NCBI GenBank assembly: GCA_041658585.1
Contig: JBAZZX010000035.1
Coordinates: 1 to 33,027 of the forward strand
Source of the DNA: DYFC01 sp041658585
GTDB lineage: Bacteria > Nitrospirota > Thermodesulfovibrionia > Thermodesulfovibrionales > SM23-35
Reading direction: 5' to 3'
Length of the DNA stretch: 33,027 nt
Shown here: one piece after another, positions 7,406 to 15,152 of the stretch
How positions within the stretch are numbered: the first letter of the stretch is position 1
Layout: each line of letters starts with the position of its first letter
Position numbers and translations under genes: made by a program
The notes under the pieces: generated by a model
What the model saw: only the letters and a program-made list of their open reading frames with translations
What the model was told of the DNA's origin: nothing
Database searches by the model: none

Positions 7406-7995
7406 GCCCGTTGTCCTATTTTCCTCTCCGCACCTTTCAGGAGCCTCATGATATTGTCGCCATGCCGGATGATAATAAACACGGAGATGAAAGCCGCGAT
7501 AAGCAGTTTTTCCTTGTTTTCGAAGTCGAAGAGATAAATATTTAACGGCAGGAGGGCGAACGATATAATGGCCCCGAGAGATGAATAGCGCGTAAAAATT
7601 GCGACAATGAGCCATATGGCAATAGTAAGAAGCGCCGGCGTCGGAGAATAGATGATAAGCACGCCAAGGCTTGTGGCAACACCTTTGCCGCCCCTGAATT
7701 TCAGGAATACGGAAAAATTATGCCCCAGGATTGCGGAGATACCCATTAGTCCCTGATACCATAAGCCCACGCCGAAATATCCGCCCAATGCCACAGTCGA
7801 TGTGCCTTTCAAAATGTCCCCCAAAAGGGTCAGGGCGGCAGGGCCTTTGCCTATAGACCTCAAGACGTTTGTAGCCCCTATGTTTCCGCTGCCGACTTTC
7901 CTGAGATCAACGCCCTTTGCCTTTGCTATTATTATACCAAACGGGATTGATCCGACAATAAAAGAGACGATTAAAAGTGCAATAATTAATATCAT
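7402..7995 (-). CDS. plsY: Glycerol-3-phosphate acyltransferase PlsY
   Basis: A 197-residue integral membrane enzyme that transfers an acyl group from acyl-phosphate to the sn-1 position of glycerol 3-phosphate, the first step of phospholipid synthesis. Visible motifs are GSIPFGIIIAK (N terminus), motif 1 VGSGNIGATNVLRSIG (about 36-51), motif 2 GHNFSVFLKFRGGKGVATS, and the later YSSLGAI. Several hydrophobic helices fit the seven-TM family. It starts with ATG overlapping the pgsA stop by 4 bases and its own stop overlaps the start of the TPR gene. Together with pgsA this makes a phospholipid-synthesis pair. An acyl-ACP:phosphate transferase PlsX partner would be expected elsewhere. Confidence 0.95.
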   Translation of the reverse strand: MILIIALLIVSFIVGSIPFGIIIAKAKGVDLRKVGSGNIGATNVLRSIGKGPAALTLLGDILKGTSTVALGGYFGVGLWYQGLMGISAILGHNFSVFLKFRGGKGVATSLGVLIIYSPTPALLTIAIWLIVAIFTRYSSLGAIISFALLPLNIYLFDFENKEKLLIAAFISVFIIIRHGDNIMRLLKGAERKIGQRA

Positions 7996-8525
7996 ATCCT
8001 TTTTCCGAAGGATATCGTATAGTTGACTCCCGACACAATAGACAAAACCAGGGCCAGCCAGATAAGAACGATCCCAATGTCATAAAGATTAATATTGAAA
8101 AGGCTCCTGTTCAGGATAAGACAGAGGACAGCGGCTATCTGTACCCCTGTTTTTATCTTTCCTCCCAGTTCCGCAGGGATGATAATATCCTTTGAAAGGG
8201 CGACAACCCTGAGCCCGGTCACAAGGAATTCCCTGACGATAATTATAATGGCTATCCATGCAGCAAGCCGTTCCATGTCAACAAGCACAATCAGGGCGGA
8301 TATCACAAGGAACTTATCGGCTATAGGGTCGAGGATGATCCCGAACTTTGTGATATCGCCTGAACGCCTCGCAAAGTATCCGTCGAGGAAATCCGTTAAC
8401 GAAGCAATACTAAAGACAAGGGCGCCGAAAATAGGATGAAGGTATACGGAAAAGACAAAAACAGGAATGAGAACGATCCTGCTGAGGGTAAGCAAAGTCG
8501 GCAGATTCAGTTTAAGAGTACTCAT
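7992..8525 (-). CDS. pgsA: CDP-diacylglycerol-glycerol-3-phosphate 3-phosphatidyltransferase
   Basis: A 177-residue membrane enzyme making phosphatidylglycerol phosphate from CDP-diacylglycerol and glycerol 3-phosphate. The CDP-alcohol phosphatidyltransferase signature is complete: D-x2-D-G-x2-A-R-x8-G-x3-D-x3-D, read as TDFLDGYFARRSGDITKFG followed by IILDPIADKF. The N terminus LNLPTLLTLSRIVLIPVFVF is typical of PgsA rather than phosphatidylserine synthase. Its ATG (8525) lies inside the end of kdsC (14-base overlap), and its stop overlaps the plsY start by 4 bases, so expression is probably translationally coupled. Confidence 0.93.
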   Translation of the reverse strand: MSTLKLNLPTLLTLSRIVLIPVFVFSVYLHPIFGALVFSIASLTDFLDGYFARRSGDITKFGIILDPIADKFLVISALIVLVDMERLAAWIAIIIIVREFLVTGLRVVALSKDIIIPAELGGKIKTGVQIAAVLCLILNRSLFNINLYDIGIVLIWLALVLSIVSGVNYTISFGKRI

Positions 8526-9051
8526 CGATAAGTTCCTTCAGAAGCCCCTTTGCCCTGAGAATAAAGTCACAAACTTCCCTGACCGCTCCTTTTCCGCCTT
8601 CTTTTTTTGTTATCATTTTCACACGGCGCTGAACGGCTTCATGGGCATCGGCAACGGTAACGGGAAGACCGCACATATTCAGCAATGACAGATCGACGAT
8701 ATCATCACCCACATAGGCTATTTCGCTATTGTTAAGGGCATATCTTTCCGCTACCTGCCTGTAAGCTTTTTTCTTGTCATAGCACTTCTGGAAAACATCT
8801 CTGATTCCGAGTTCCTTTGCCCTTCTCTCGACCACCCTCGAATATCTGCCGGTGATCAAAGCAACCGGAATCCCTTTTCTCATAAGCATTTTAATCCCGT
8901 GGCCGTCACGTACATGAAAAGTTTTCAGTTCATTGCCCTTATTGTCGAGTATTATCCCGCCATCGGTGAGAACACCGTCAACATCAAGTATGAGAAGTTT
9001 TATATTACGCGCAATCCCGATAAGCTCTTTCTGAGACGGTTTTTTTATCAT
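8512..9051 (-). CDS. kdsC: 3-deoxy-D-manno-octulosonate 8-phosphate phosphatase KdsC
   Basis: A 179-residue cap-less HAD phosphatase that dephosphorylates KDO 8-phosphate for lipid A/LPS core synthesis. Motif I is DVDGVLTDGG (23-32, nucleophile Asp23 and acid Asp25), followed by the family-specific FHVRDGHGIK (45-54). Motif II is LITGRYS (65-71) and motif IV is YVGDDIVDL (113-121). The Gly-rich EGGKGAVREVCDFIL near the C terminus is typical of KdsC. No Shine-Dalgarno precedes the ATG; a promoter-like pair at 9092-9064 would give a very short leader. It is the first gene of the minus-strand run and is divergent from glgP. It supports a diderm, LPS-bearing host. Confidence 0.93.
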   Translation of the reverse strand: MIKKPSQKELIGIARNIKLLILDVDGVLTDGGIILDNKGNELKTFHVRDGHGIKMLMRKGIPVALITGRYSRVVERRAKELGIRDVFQKCYDKKKAYRQVAERYALNNSEIAYVGDDIVDLSLLNMCGLPVTVADAHEAVQRRVKMITKKEGGKGAVREVCDFILRAKGLLKELIDEYS

Positions 9052-9063
9052 TCGTATAAAAAA

Positions 9064-9092
9064 AGTATATCAAAGAAACCAAAAAAAGTCAT
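9064..9092 (-). promoter_or_regulatory. Candidate sigma-70-type promoter for kdsC
   Basis: On the minus strand, ATGACT (9092-9087) and TATACT (9069-9064) are separated by 17 bases. This matches -35 and -10 consensus at four and five of six positions. The expected start of transcription is only a few bases before the kdsC ATG (9051), fitting the absence of a Shine-Dalgarno. Confidence 0.4.
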
Positions 9093-9111
9093 TGTGAGAT
9101 CATATAGAGTT

Positions 9112-9140
9112 TTCTGAGTTGCATTGAAAAAAGGTATAAT
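9112..9140 (+). promoter_or_regulatory. Candidate promoter for glgP
   Basis: A perfect -10 hexamer TATAAT at 9135-9140, with a weak -35 (TTCTGA, 9112-9117) 17 bases upstream. It gives a leader of about 25 bases that includes the Shine-Dalgarno TTGGAG at 9160-9165. It is interleaved with the divergent kdsC promoter region. Confidence 0.45.
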
Positions 9141-9172
9141 GTAAATGTTTATTAATCATTTGGAGATATGCT

Positions 9173-11677
9173 ATGCAAATGAATGAGGAAAGCAGCCACG
9201 GACAATCTCCGGGGCGGCAAGAAAATATCCGCACCGGGCTGAGTATGGAAGCGATCAGGCAATCCGTGCTTGACAAACTTTATTTCCAGCTCGCAAAGGT
9301 CCCGGATTCTGCAACGCGGAACGACTGGTATCTGGCTCTTTCGTATACAGTCAGGGACAGGATGATGCAGCGCTGGATCAAAACGCTCCGGAACTTTTCG
9401 GAAGACATAACAGTCGTCGCGTATTTATCTGCCGAGTTTCTCCTAGGCCCGCAATTAGGAAGCAACCTTATCAATCTCGGCATTTATGACCAGGTTTCCC
9501 GGGCCGTGAAAGGGTTAGGTTTAAATTTGCAGGAACTTATCGGGCAGGAGGAAGAGCCCGGGCTTGGCAACGGCGGCCGCGGGAGGCTCGCAGCCTGCTA
9601 TTTGGATTCACTTGCAACGCTCGAAATACCTGCAATCGGATACGGGGTGCGCTATGAATTCGGCCCCTTTGGTCAGGGAATCCGGGACGGATACCAGATT
9701 GAGATGACTGATAAATGGCTTTGCGCCGGTAACCCCTGGGAGGTCCCGCGCCCCGAGATTACTTACGACGTAAAGCTCGGCGGCCGCACCGAGTCGTATT
9801 ATGACGAGCAGGACAGTTTCCGGGTGCGCTGGCTTCCCAAATTTTCGATCAAAGGGACTGCTTATGATACGCCTGTCGCAGGCTATGGAGTTGCAGCAAC
9901 AAACCTGCTGCGGCTATGGAAGTCCGAGGCTGTCGGGTCTTTTGATTTCGAGGCCTTCGGCAACGGCGAATATTTCAGCGCGCTCAATGAGAAGATCGCC
10001 TCGGAATCTATCAGCAAGATTCTCTATCCGGATGACGAGCCATACGCCGGCAAGCATTTACGTCTTGCGCAGCAGTACTTCTTTATCTCCTGCTCTCTGC
10101 AGGACATGCTCCGCCAGCACCTCCTGAGATGGAAAAGCATCCATACCTTCTCCGACTCTTTTGCGACGCAACTGAATGATACCGATAACGCAATAGCCGT
10201 GGCAGAGCTGATGAGGCTCCTCGTAGACGAACATCTGGTGAACTGGGACAAAGCATGGTATATCACTCAAAACACCTTTTCATATACTAACCATACGATT
10301 CTGCCTGAAGCCCTTGAGAAGTGGCCGTTGCCCCTGTTCGCAGGCATCCTCCCGAGGCACGTTGAGATTATCTATGAGATAAACCGGCGCTTTCTTGACG
10401 AGATATGTTTAAAGTATCCCGACAATAATGATAAGTTCTCCAGTCTATCTATTATCGATGAAAGTGATCAGAAGTATGTCCGGATGGCGCATCTTGCAAG
10501 CCTGGGAAGTCATATTATCAACGGAGTTTCGGAAATCCATTCGGAGCTGCTTAAGAAGACGATACTCCCGGACATTTACGAGTTGTATCCCGAGAGGTTC
10601 TTTAATGTAACCGACGGAGTGACGCCAAGGCGCTGGATCGTGCTCGGTAATCCGGGGCTCGCTGAACTCATCACGAATACTATCGGGGACCGCTGGATAG
10701 GTCAATTTGAGGCAATAAAACAGCTTGAATCCTTTGCCAATGAACCGGTCCTTATAAAAAAGTGGCGGCAGGTTAAGTTTGAAAACAAACAGGATCTCGC
10801 CGGGATCATTCATGACCGGACCGGGATTTCGGTTGATCCCGATACTCTTTTCGACATACAGATGAAGAGCTTTCAGGAATATAAGCGCCAGCATCTCAAT
10901 GTCCTTCACATAATCACGCTCTATAACAGGATCAGGAAAAACCCGCGGATAGACATCACGCCGCGCACCTTTATCTTTGGAGGCAAGGCGTCTCCAGGAT
11001 ATTTCACGGCGAATCTCATCATCAAACTGATCAATTCCGTTGCCGAAGTTGTGAACAATGATCCGGATGTAGCGGGACGACTGAAGGTCGTTTTCTTCCC
11101 CGGCTTTAATGTAAAGAACGGTCAAAGGATTTATCCTGCCGCCGATCTCTCCGAACAGATCTCCACGGCAGGGAGAGAGGCATCCGGGACGGGAAGCATG
11201 AAATTCTCCATGAACGGCGCCTTAACGATAGGTACGTTAGACGGAGCGAACATTGAGATACGTAAAGAGGCCGGGGACGAAAACTTTTTCCTCTTCGGTT
11301 TGACTGCCGATGAGATTTACACCATGAAATCCCAAGGCTATAATCCCATGGTTTACTATAATGCTAATCCGGGCCTGAAAGAAACGATCGATCTCATAAG
11401 TTCAGGATTCTTTTCCCCAAAAGACATAACCCTGTTCAAGCCTTTGGTTGACTCACTGCTCCGTCGCGATGAGCACATGGTCCTTGCCGATTATCAATCC
11501 TATACCGACTGCCAGGACCGCGTAGGCACGGCTTTTAAAGACCGGAAAAAGTGGACGAAGATGTCGATCCTTACTGTTGCAAGGATGGGGAAGTTCTCAT
11601 CAGACCGGTCCATCCGTGAGTACTGCGAAAAAATATGGCACGCCAAACCTATGAAAATCGACCTTGAGGATATATAA
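9173..11677 (+). CDS. glgP: Glycogen/starch/alpha-glucan phosphorylase
   Basis: An 834-residue family GT35 phosphorylase that removes glucose 1-phosphate from the non-reducing ends of alpha-1,4-glucans. The pyridoxal-phosphate site EASGTGSMKFSMNGALTIG is intact, with the Schiff-base lysine at residue 677. EEEPGLGNGGRGRLAACYLDSLATL (in two parts, about 125-150) and the E-x-HSELLKK segment are also family-typical. Length matches the long maltodextrin/glycogen phosphorylase type, not the short archaeal-like type. ATG at 9173 is chosen for the GGAG seven bases upstream; an ATG at 9168 is out of frame. No other glycogen gene is adjacent, and the gene stands alone between a divergent (kdsC) and a convergent (AAA ATPase) neighbour. 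Confidence 0.96.
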   Translation: MQMNEESSHGQSPGRQENIRTGLSMEAIRQSVLDKLYFQLAKVPDSATRNDWYLALSYTVRDRMMQRWIKTLRNFSEDITVVAYLSAEFLLGPQLGSNLINLGIYDQVSRAVKGLGLNLQELIGQEEEPGLGNGGRGRLAACYLDSLATLEIPAIGYGVRYEFGPFGQGIRDGYQIEMTDKWLCAGNPWEVPRPEITYDVKLGGRTESYYDEQDSFRVRWLPKFSIKGTAYDTPVAGYGVAATNLLRLWKSEAVGSFDFEAFGNGEYFSALNEKIASESISKILYPDDEPYAGKHLRLAQQYFFISCSLQDMLRQHLLRWKSIHTFSDSFATQLNDTDNAIAVAELMRLLVDEHLVNWDKAWYITQNTFSYTNHTILPEALEKWPLPLFAGILPRHVEIIYEINRRFLDEICLKYPDNNDKFSSLSIIDESDQKYVRMAHLASLGSHIINGVSEIHSELLKKTILPDIYELYPERFFNVTDGVTPRRWIVLGNPGLAELITNTIGDRWIGQFEAIKQLESFANEPVLIKKWRQVKFENKQDLAGIIHDRTGISVDPDTLFDIQMKSFQEYKRQHLNVLHIITLYNRIRKNPRIDITPRTFIFGGKASPGYFTANLIIKLINSVAEVVNNDPDVAGRLKVVFFPGFNVKNGQRIYPAADLSEQISTAGREASGTGSMKFSMNGALTIGTLDGANIEIRKEAGDENFFLFGLTADEIYTMKSQGYNPMVYYNANPGLKETIDLISSGFFSPKDITLFKPLVDSLLRRDEHMVLADYQSYTDCQDRVGTAFKDRKKWTKMSILTVARMGKFSSDRSIREYCEKIWHAKPMKIDLEDI

Positions 11678-11716
11678 AATACGGCAGACGCGATGTCATC
11701 ACATATCTGCAGACAA

Positions 11717-12415
11717 TTAACGCTCAGTAAAAAACTCTTTATATGCCTTATAGAGTTCCGTTTTCTCGTAGTCAACTTGCCGCGCCGGTACATGGTCAAA
11801 GCTATATATAGTTGCTCCGGGGCATGAGAGAATTATCGGCGAATGGGTGGCTATGATGAACTGGGCATGGTCTGCCTTGCCCATATCCTGCAATAAGTCG
11901 ATCAGTTCAATTTGTCTTTTTGGTGAAAGGGCGGTTTCAGGTTCGTCCAGGAAATAAAGCCCTTTGATTTTGAAGCGAGACCTGAAATAGGACATGAGAG
12001 ACTGACCGTGGGACTGGGTCATCAGGGATTTTCCGCCGAAATAGTTGAGGATTTCAGGGCTGGCCGAGGCCCATTCGTCCAGAAACCGGGCAAAATCATG
12101 GAATATCGCGGAGGCAAAAAAGGAGCCCTGGACAATGCCGTTGGTCCATTCAATATCAATGAACCTGTAAAACTCCTCCTCGTAAGGGTTATGCTCGAAA
12201 CGTCTTCTGTCGGTGTTCTGCCATATATGGATTGAACATCTACGGGCTATGGCTTCAAGCAGAGTGGATTTGCCTGTCCCGTTCTCTCCGGTAAAAAAGG
12301 TTACCGGAGAGAAAAATTCGAGACTTCTCGTCTTATGAAAGATATCGAGGCTGAAGGGATATCGGTCCCTGACCGGATATTGCTCCGGGAAAAGCAAAAC
12401 TCTTTTCAGATGCAC
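11717..12415 (-). CDS. Small AAA/ABC-type ATPase (AAA_21/AAA_23-like)
   Basis: A 232-residue stand-alone nucleotide-binding domain. Walker A is GENGTGKST (43-51), an ABC-signature-like SHGQS is at 135-139, Walker B LYFLDEPETALS spans 153-164, and the H-loop is at His191 (ATHSP). There is no long coiled coil or TOPRIM domain, so it is neither a full SMC/RecF/RecN nor an OLD nuclease. This compact type is widespread and usually annotated as AAA family ATPase of unknown role. It starts with GTG at 12415, sharing one base with the TAG of the upstream HU/IHF gene (TAGTG), which indicates translational coupling. Being last in the superoperon and next to a DNA-bending protein gene hints at a DNA-related role; that is inference. 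Confidence 0.75.
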   Translation of the reverse strand: MHLKRVLLFPEQYPVRDRYPFSLDIFHKTRSLEFFSPVTFFTGENGTGKSTLLEAIARRCSIHIWQNTDRRRFEHNPYEEEFYRFIDIEWTNGIVQGSFFASAIFHDFARFLDEWASASPEILNYFGGKSLMTQSHGQSLMSYFRSRFKIKGLYFLDEPETALSPKRQIELIDLLQDMGKADHAQFIIATHSPIILSCPGATIYSFDHVPARQVDYEKTELYKAYKEFFTER

Positions 12416-12696
12416 TACTTCGGATTCATCGCCTCTCTGAGGGCTTTGCCTACCTTGAAATGCAGAACCCTCTTCTCGGGAACCTCAACCTTATCGCCCG
12501 TCTTTGGATTACGGGCGCGGCGAGGTTTTCTGTGCTTCGGCTTGAAATTTCCGAACCCACGTATCTCGATCTTTTCTCCTTTGACAAGAGCGTCCTTTAT
12601 ACTGTCAAAAACGGTTTCAACGACAATCTCTGTCTGCTTTCTTGTGAGGCTTCCAACCCTTTCCGAAACCTTTTCAATGAGGTCCGATTTAGTCAT
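12415..12696 (-). CDS. HU/IHF-family DNA-binding protein
   Basis: A 93-residue protein of the bacterial histone-like family. It opens MTKSDLIEKVSERVGSLTRK, with a dimerisation helix pair, then EIRGFGNFKPKHRKPRRARN (about 44-63), the conserved GFGxF turn and basic arm, followed by NPKTGDKVEVPEKRVLHFK and GKALREAMN. The arm sequence and the phrase RNPKTG fit both HU and IHF; RKPRRARNPKTG with VLHFKVGK is closer to IHF alpha-type proteins, but I do not assign the subunit. A strong AGGAGG lies five bases before the ATG, just after the sppA stop. Confidence 0.9.
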   Translation of the reverse strand: MTKSDLIEKVSERVGSLTRKQTEIVVETVFDSIKDALVKGEKIEIRGFGNFKPKHRKPRRARNPKTGDKVEVPEKRVLHFKVGKALREAMNPK

Positions 12697-12707
12697 ACAA
12701 CCTCCTT

Positions 12708-13553
12708 CTATGGTGCAAAAATATATTTTATTTTTACTGAGGGCGAGATATCCGTCAGTTCTTTGGGCATGCTGTTCCTGAGTAAATTTACAAAAGAAAA
12801 CCGCTCTTTTTTACTGATCACTTCAGGTTCGCCCTTTATCCCTGCAAGTTGAGCCGCAGCCTTTATCGCGTCTTCAAGATTGCCGAGTTCATCTACAAGG
12901 CCTGCCTTGACCGCCTGCTCGCCGGTGAAAACTCTGCCGTCCGCAATCTTTCTGACATCCTCCGGCAGCATTTTTCTTCCGTCGGCAACGGCCTTGATAA
13001 ACTGTTCATGCACATTATCAAGGGCCCCCTGGAGTATCTCTCTTTCTTCTTTGCCGATGCCCCTGAAAACCGAGGCCAGGTCTTTATGTCTTCCGCTCTT
13101 GATCACCTCGGTCTTAACGCCGATCTTGTTCATAAGACCCTGAAGATTGGGTATTTCCATAATAACGCCGATTGAACCGGTGAGAGTCCCGGGATTAGCA
13201 AATATCTTTGTAGCCGGAGCGGCAATATAGTATCCGCCTGATGCGGCAACGGACCCCATGGATACAACGATCTTCTTTTTAATGACCGCTTTTCTTACTT
13301 CCTCATATATTTCCTGTGAAGGCGCCACTGCGCCGCCGGGGCTATCTATACGAAGTACGATAGCCTTTATTGAGGCGTCCTTTACATGATTCTTGATTTC
13401 ATCAATAGCGTCTTTTGAATCAAGGATGGGACCTTCAACGCGTATCAGGGCAACTCGCTCCCCCAAAGGAATGTTTTTCTGTACAAGAACAAAAAACAGA
13501 CTGATGATAACAAGGACGAAGAGTACAAGAAAGACCAGTAAGACCTTCTTCAT
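12708..13553 (-). CDS. sppA: Signal peptide peptidase SppA, 36K type
   Basis: A membrane-anchored serine protease that degrades cleaved signal peptides. I chose the ATG at 13553 (281 residues) over a start 18 codons upstream. It overlaps the rpsA stop by four bases (ATGA) and puts the hydrophobic anchor KKVLLVFLVLFVLVIISLFF right at the N terminus. Catalytic parts are visible: RIDSPGGAVAPSQEIYEEV (69-87), GSVAASGGYYIAA with the likely nucleophile Ser105, and SGRHKDLAS with the likely base Lys157. FTGEQAVKAGLVDELG (209-224) is the usual C-terminal motif. This is the short single-repeat form, probably an oligomer. Its place in a ribosomal protein/aromatic operon is typical of this lineage. Confidence 0.92.
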   Translation of the reverse strand: MKKVLLVFLVLFVLVIISLFFVLVQKNIPLGERVALIRVEGPILDSKDAIDEIKNHVKDASIKAIVLRIDSPGGAVAPSQEIYEEVRKAVIKKKIVVSMGSVAASGGYYIAAPATKIFANPGTLTGSIGVIMEIPNLQGLMNKIGVKTEVIKSGRHKDLASVFRGIGKEEREILQGALDNVHEQFIKAVADGRKMLPEDVRKIADGRVFTGEQAVKAGLVDELGNLEDAIKAAAQLAGIKGEPEVISKKERFSFVNLLRNSMPKELTDISPSVKIKYIFAP

Positions 13554-15148
13554 TCCCCGGACCTTTTTAGGTTTCTCATGCTTAGGCCTATCTTCCGTTC
13601 TTCGCAATCTACTTTAATAATCCTTATATTTATATCATCACCCGGGTTCAAAACATCTTCAATCCTGCCCGTAGCGGGCTTGACGATCTCTGAAGAATAG
13701 ACAAGCCCTTCAACCCCGCCATCGAGTTCGACAAAAATGCCGAAATCCGTCAGAGTGAGTACTTTGCCTTTCATTTCAGAGCCGAGTTTAAACCTTTCGG
13801 GTATGTCCTGCACCCAGGGATCGGCTTCAATATGTTTAAGGCTTAATGCCATTTTTTCAGACTCGGGCTCCATATTCAATATTATCGCTTCAACCTTCTG
13901 CCCTTTCCTTAAAATCTCTGAAGGATGTTTAATGTGTTTGGTCCATGAAAGGTCCGAGATATGTATCAGGGCGTCAATCCCTTCAGGAAGGCCTACAAAC
14001 ACTCCGAAATCCGTAATGGTTTTAACTTTTCCTGATATTTTCTGACCGATTGCATAGCGCTGCGCTACAAGCTCCCACGGGCTCGGCTTGATCTGCTTAA
14101 TGCTTAGTGAGAGCCGACGTTCATCTTTATCCACCTTGAGCACGACGGCTTCAACCGTTTCCCCGACCGATAAATATTTGGAGGGATGCTTGGGCCTTGG
14201 AAGCCAGTCTATCTCGGATATGTGGACAAGACCTTCAAGGCCTTCCTCAAGCTCGATGAATGCGCCGTAATCCGTAATGCTCACCACCTTGCCTGACACC
14301 CTATTGCCCACGGGATATTTTTCATCGACGACGAACCAGGGATCGGATTGTTTCTGTTTATATCCCAGGGTGACCTTGTCATGTTCTTTCTCATATTTTA
14401 AAACGATTACTTCAATCTCATCTCCGACAGCGAAGAACTCTGAAGGATGATTGATCCTTCCCCAGGAGATATCCGATATATGTAAAAGACCGTCTATTCC
14501 TCCAAGATCGACAAAGACGCCGTAGTCCGTAATATTCTTGACGGCGCCCTTCATGATCTGTCCTTCTTCAAGTCTCTTCAGGGTCTCGACTTTCTTTTTC
14601 TGAAGTTCTTCTTCAAGGATGGCCCTTCTTGAAACAATAACATTGGAGAGTTTATTGTTCAGCTTCAATACCTTGAAAACCATCTTCTTCCCCATAAGGC
14701 TGTCAACGTCCTTTATGGGTTTTACATCCACCTGTGAACCGGGCAAAAAAGCGCTCACCCTTGATATATCAACAGAGAAGCCTCCTTTTGTTTTGCCGAC
14801 AATCTTTCCCTCCACCGGCTTCCCTTCTTTTAAAGCGGTTTCGAGGAAATCCCATATCTTGATCTTGGTAGCGCGCTCTTTTGACAGGGCCACGATACCC
14901 TCGGCATCCTCGATGTTTTCGACATAGACTTCTATTTCAGAGTCCGGCCGAAGGGTTGCTATCTCCTCTTCGGAAAATTCTTCAATCGGTACAAAGCCCT
15001 CCGATTTGTAGCCGATGTCGATGATAACGCCGTCCTGCCTTACGGCCAGGACCTTCCCTTTCAGAATTTTCCCTTCTTCGATGCTGTGAAAGGTTTCAGC
15101 ATAAAGTTTTTCCATTTCATTGTTTTGATTGTTTTGAATTTCCACCAA
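13550..15148 (-). CDS. rpsA: 30S ribosomal protein S1
   Basis: A 532-residue S1 with six OB-fold S1 repeats beginning near residues 25, 111, 196, 280, 366 and 452, each opened by a G-x-V/I-x-G-K-V-like strand. The last four carry the RNA-binding DYGVFVDL, DYGAFIEL, DFGVFVGL and DFGIFVEL turns. It binds mRNA upstream of start codons and brings it to the ribosome. The start is a TTG at 15148 placed eight bases after a strong AGGAGG (15162-15157) that lies inside the last codons of ispH; a GTG one codon later is the alternative. The C terminus ends soon after repeat six. The ispH-rpsA neighbourhood is known in several phyla. Confidence 0.95.
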   Translation of the reverse strand: MVEIQNNQNNEMEKLYAETFHSIEEGKILKGKVLAVRQDGVIIDIGYKSEGFVPIEEFSEEEIATLRPDSEIEVYVENIEDAEGIVALSKERATKIKIWDFLETALKEGKPVEGKIVGKTKGGFSVDISRVSAFLPGSQVDVKPIKDVDSLMGKKMVFKVLKLNNKLSNVIVSRRAILEEELQKKKVETLKRLEEGQIMKGAVKNITDYGVFVDLGGIDGLLHISDISWGRINHPSEFFAVGDEIEVIVLKYEKEHDKVTLGYKQKQSDPWFVVDEKYPVGNRVSGKVVSITDYGAFIELEEGLEGLVHISEIDWLPRPKHPSKYLSVGETVEAVVLKVDKDERRLSLSIKQIKPSPWELVAQRYAIGQKISGKVKTITDFGVFVGLPEGIDALIHISDLSWTKHIKHPSEILRKGQKVEAIILNMEPESEKMALSLKHIEADPWVQDIPERFKLGSEMKGKVLTLTDFGIFVELDGGVEGLVYSSEIVKPATGRIEDVLNPGDDINIRIIKVDCEERKIGLSMRNLKRSGE

Positions 15149-15152
15149 CCTG

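Noticed and set aside
7406..7615. Seventy-codon upstream extension of the TPR membrane protein frame
   Set aside because: It lies entirely within plsY in another frame and has no domain character; the ATG at 7405 overlaps the plsY stop as ATGA and begins with a signal-type hydrophobic segment.
10445..11125. Long antisense open frame (226 codons) within glgP
   Set aside because: It mirrors the codon bias of the GC-richer glgP gene, lacks family features and has no ribosome-binding site.
11678..11716. Bidirectional terminator between glgP and the AAA ATPase gene
   Set aside because: The 39-base gap has only a weak imperfect stem and no U-tract.
13554..13607. Upstream start for SppA, 18 codons longer
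   Set aside because: It would overlap rpsA by 58 bases and place a charged stretch before the membrane anchor; the ATGA overlap at 13553 is more typical.
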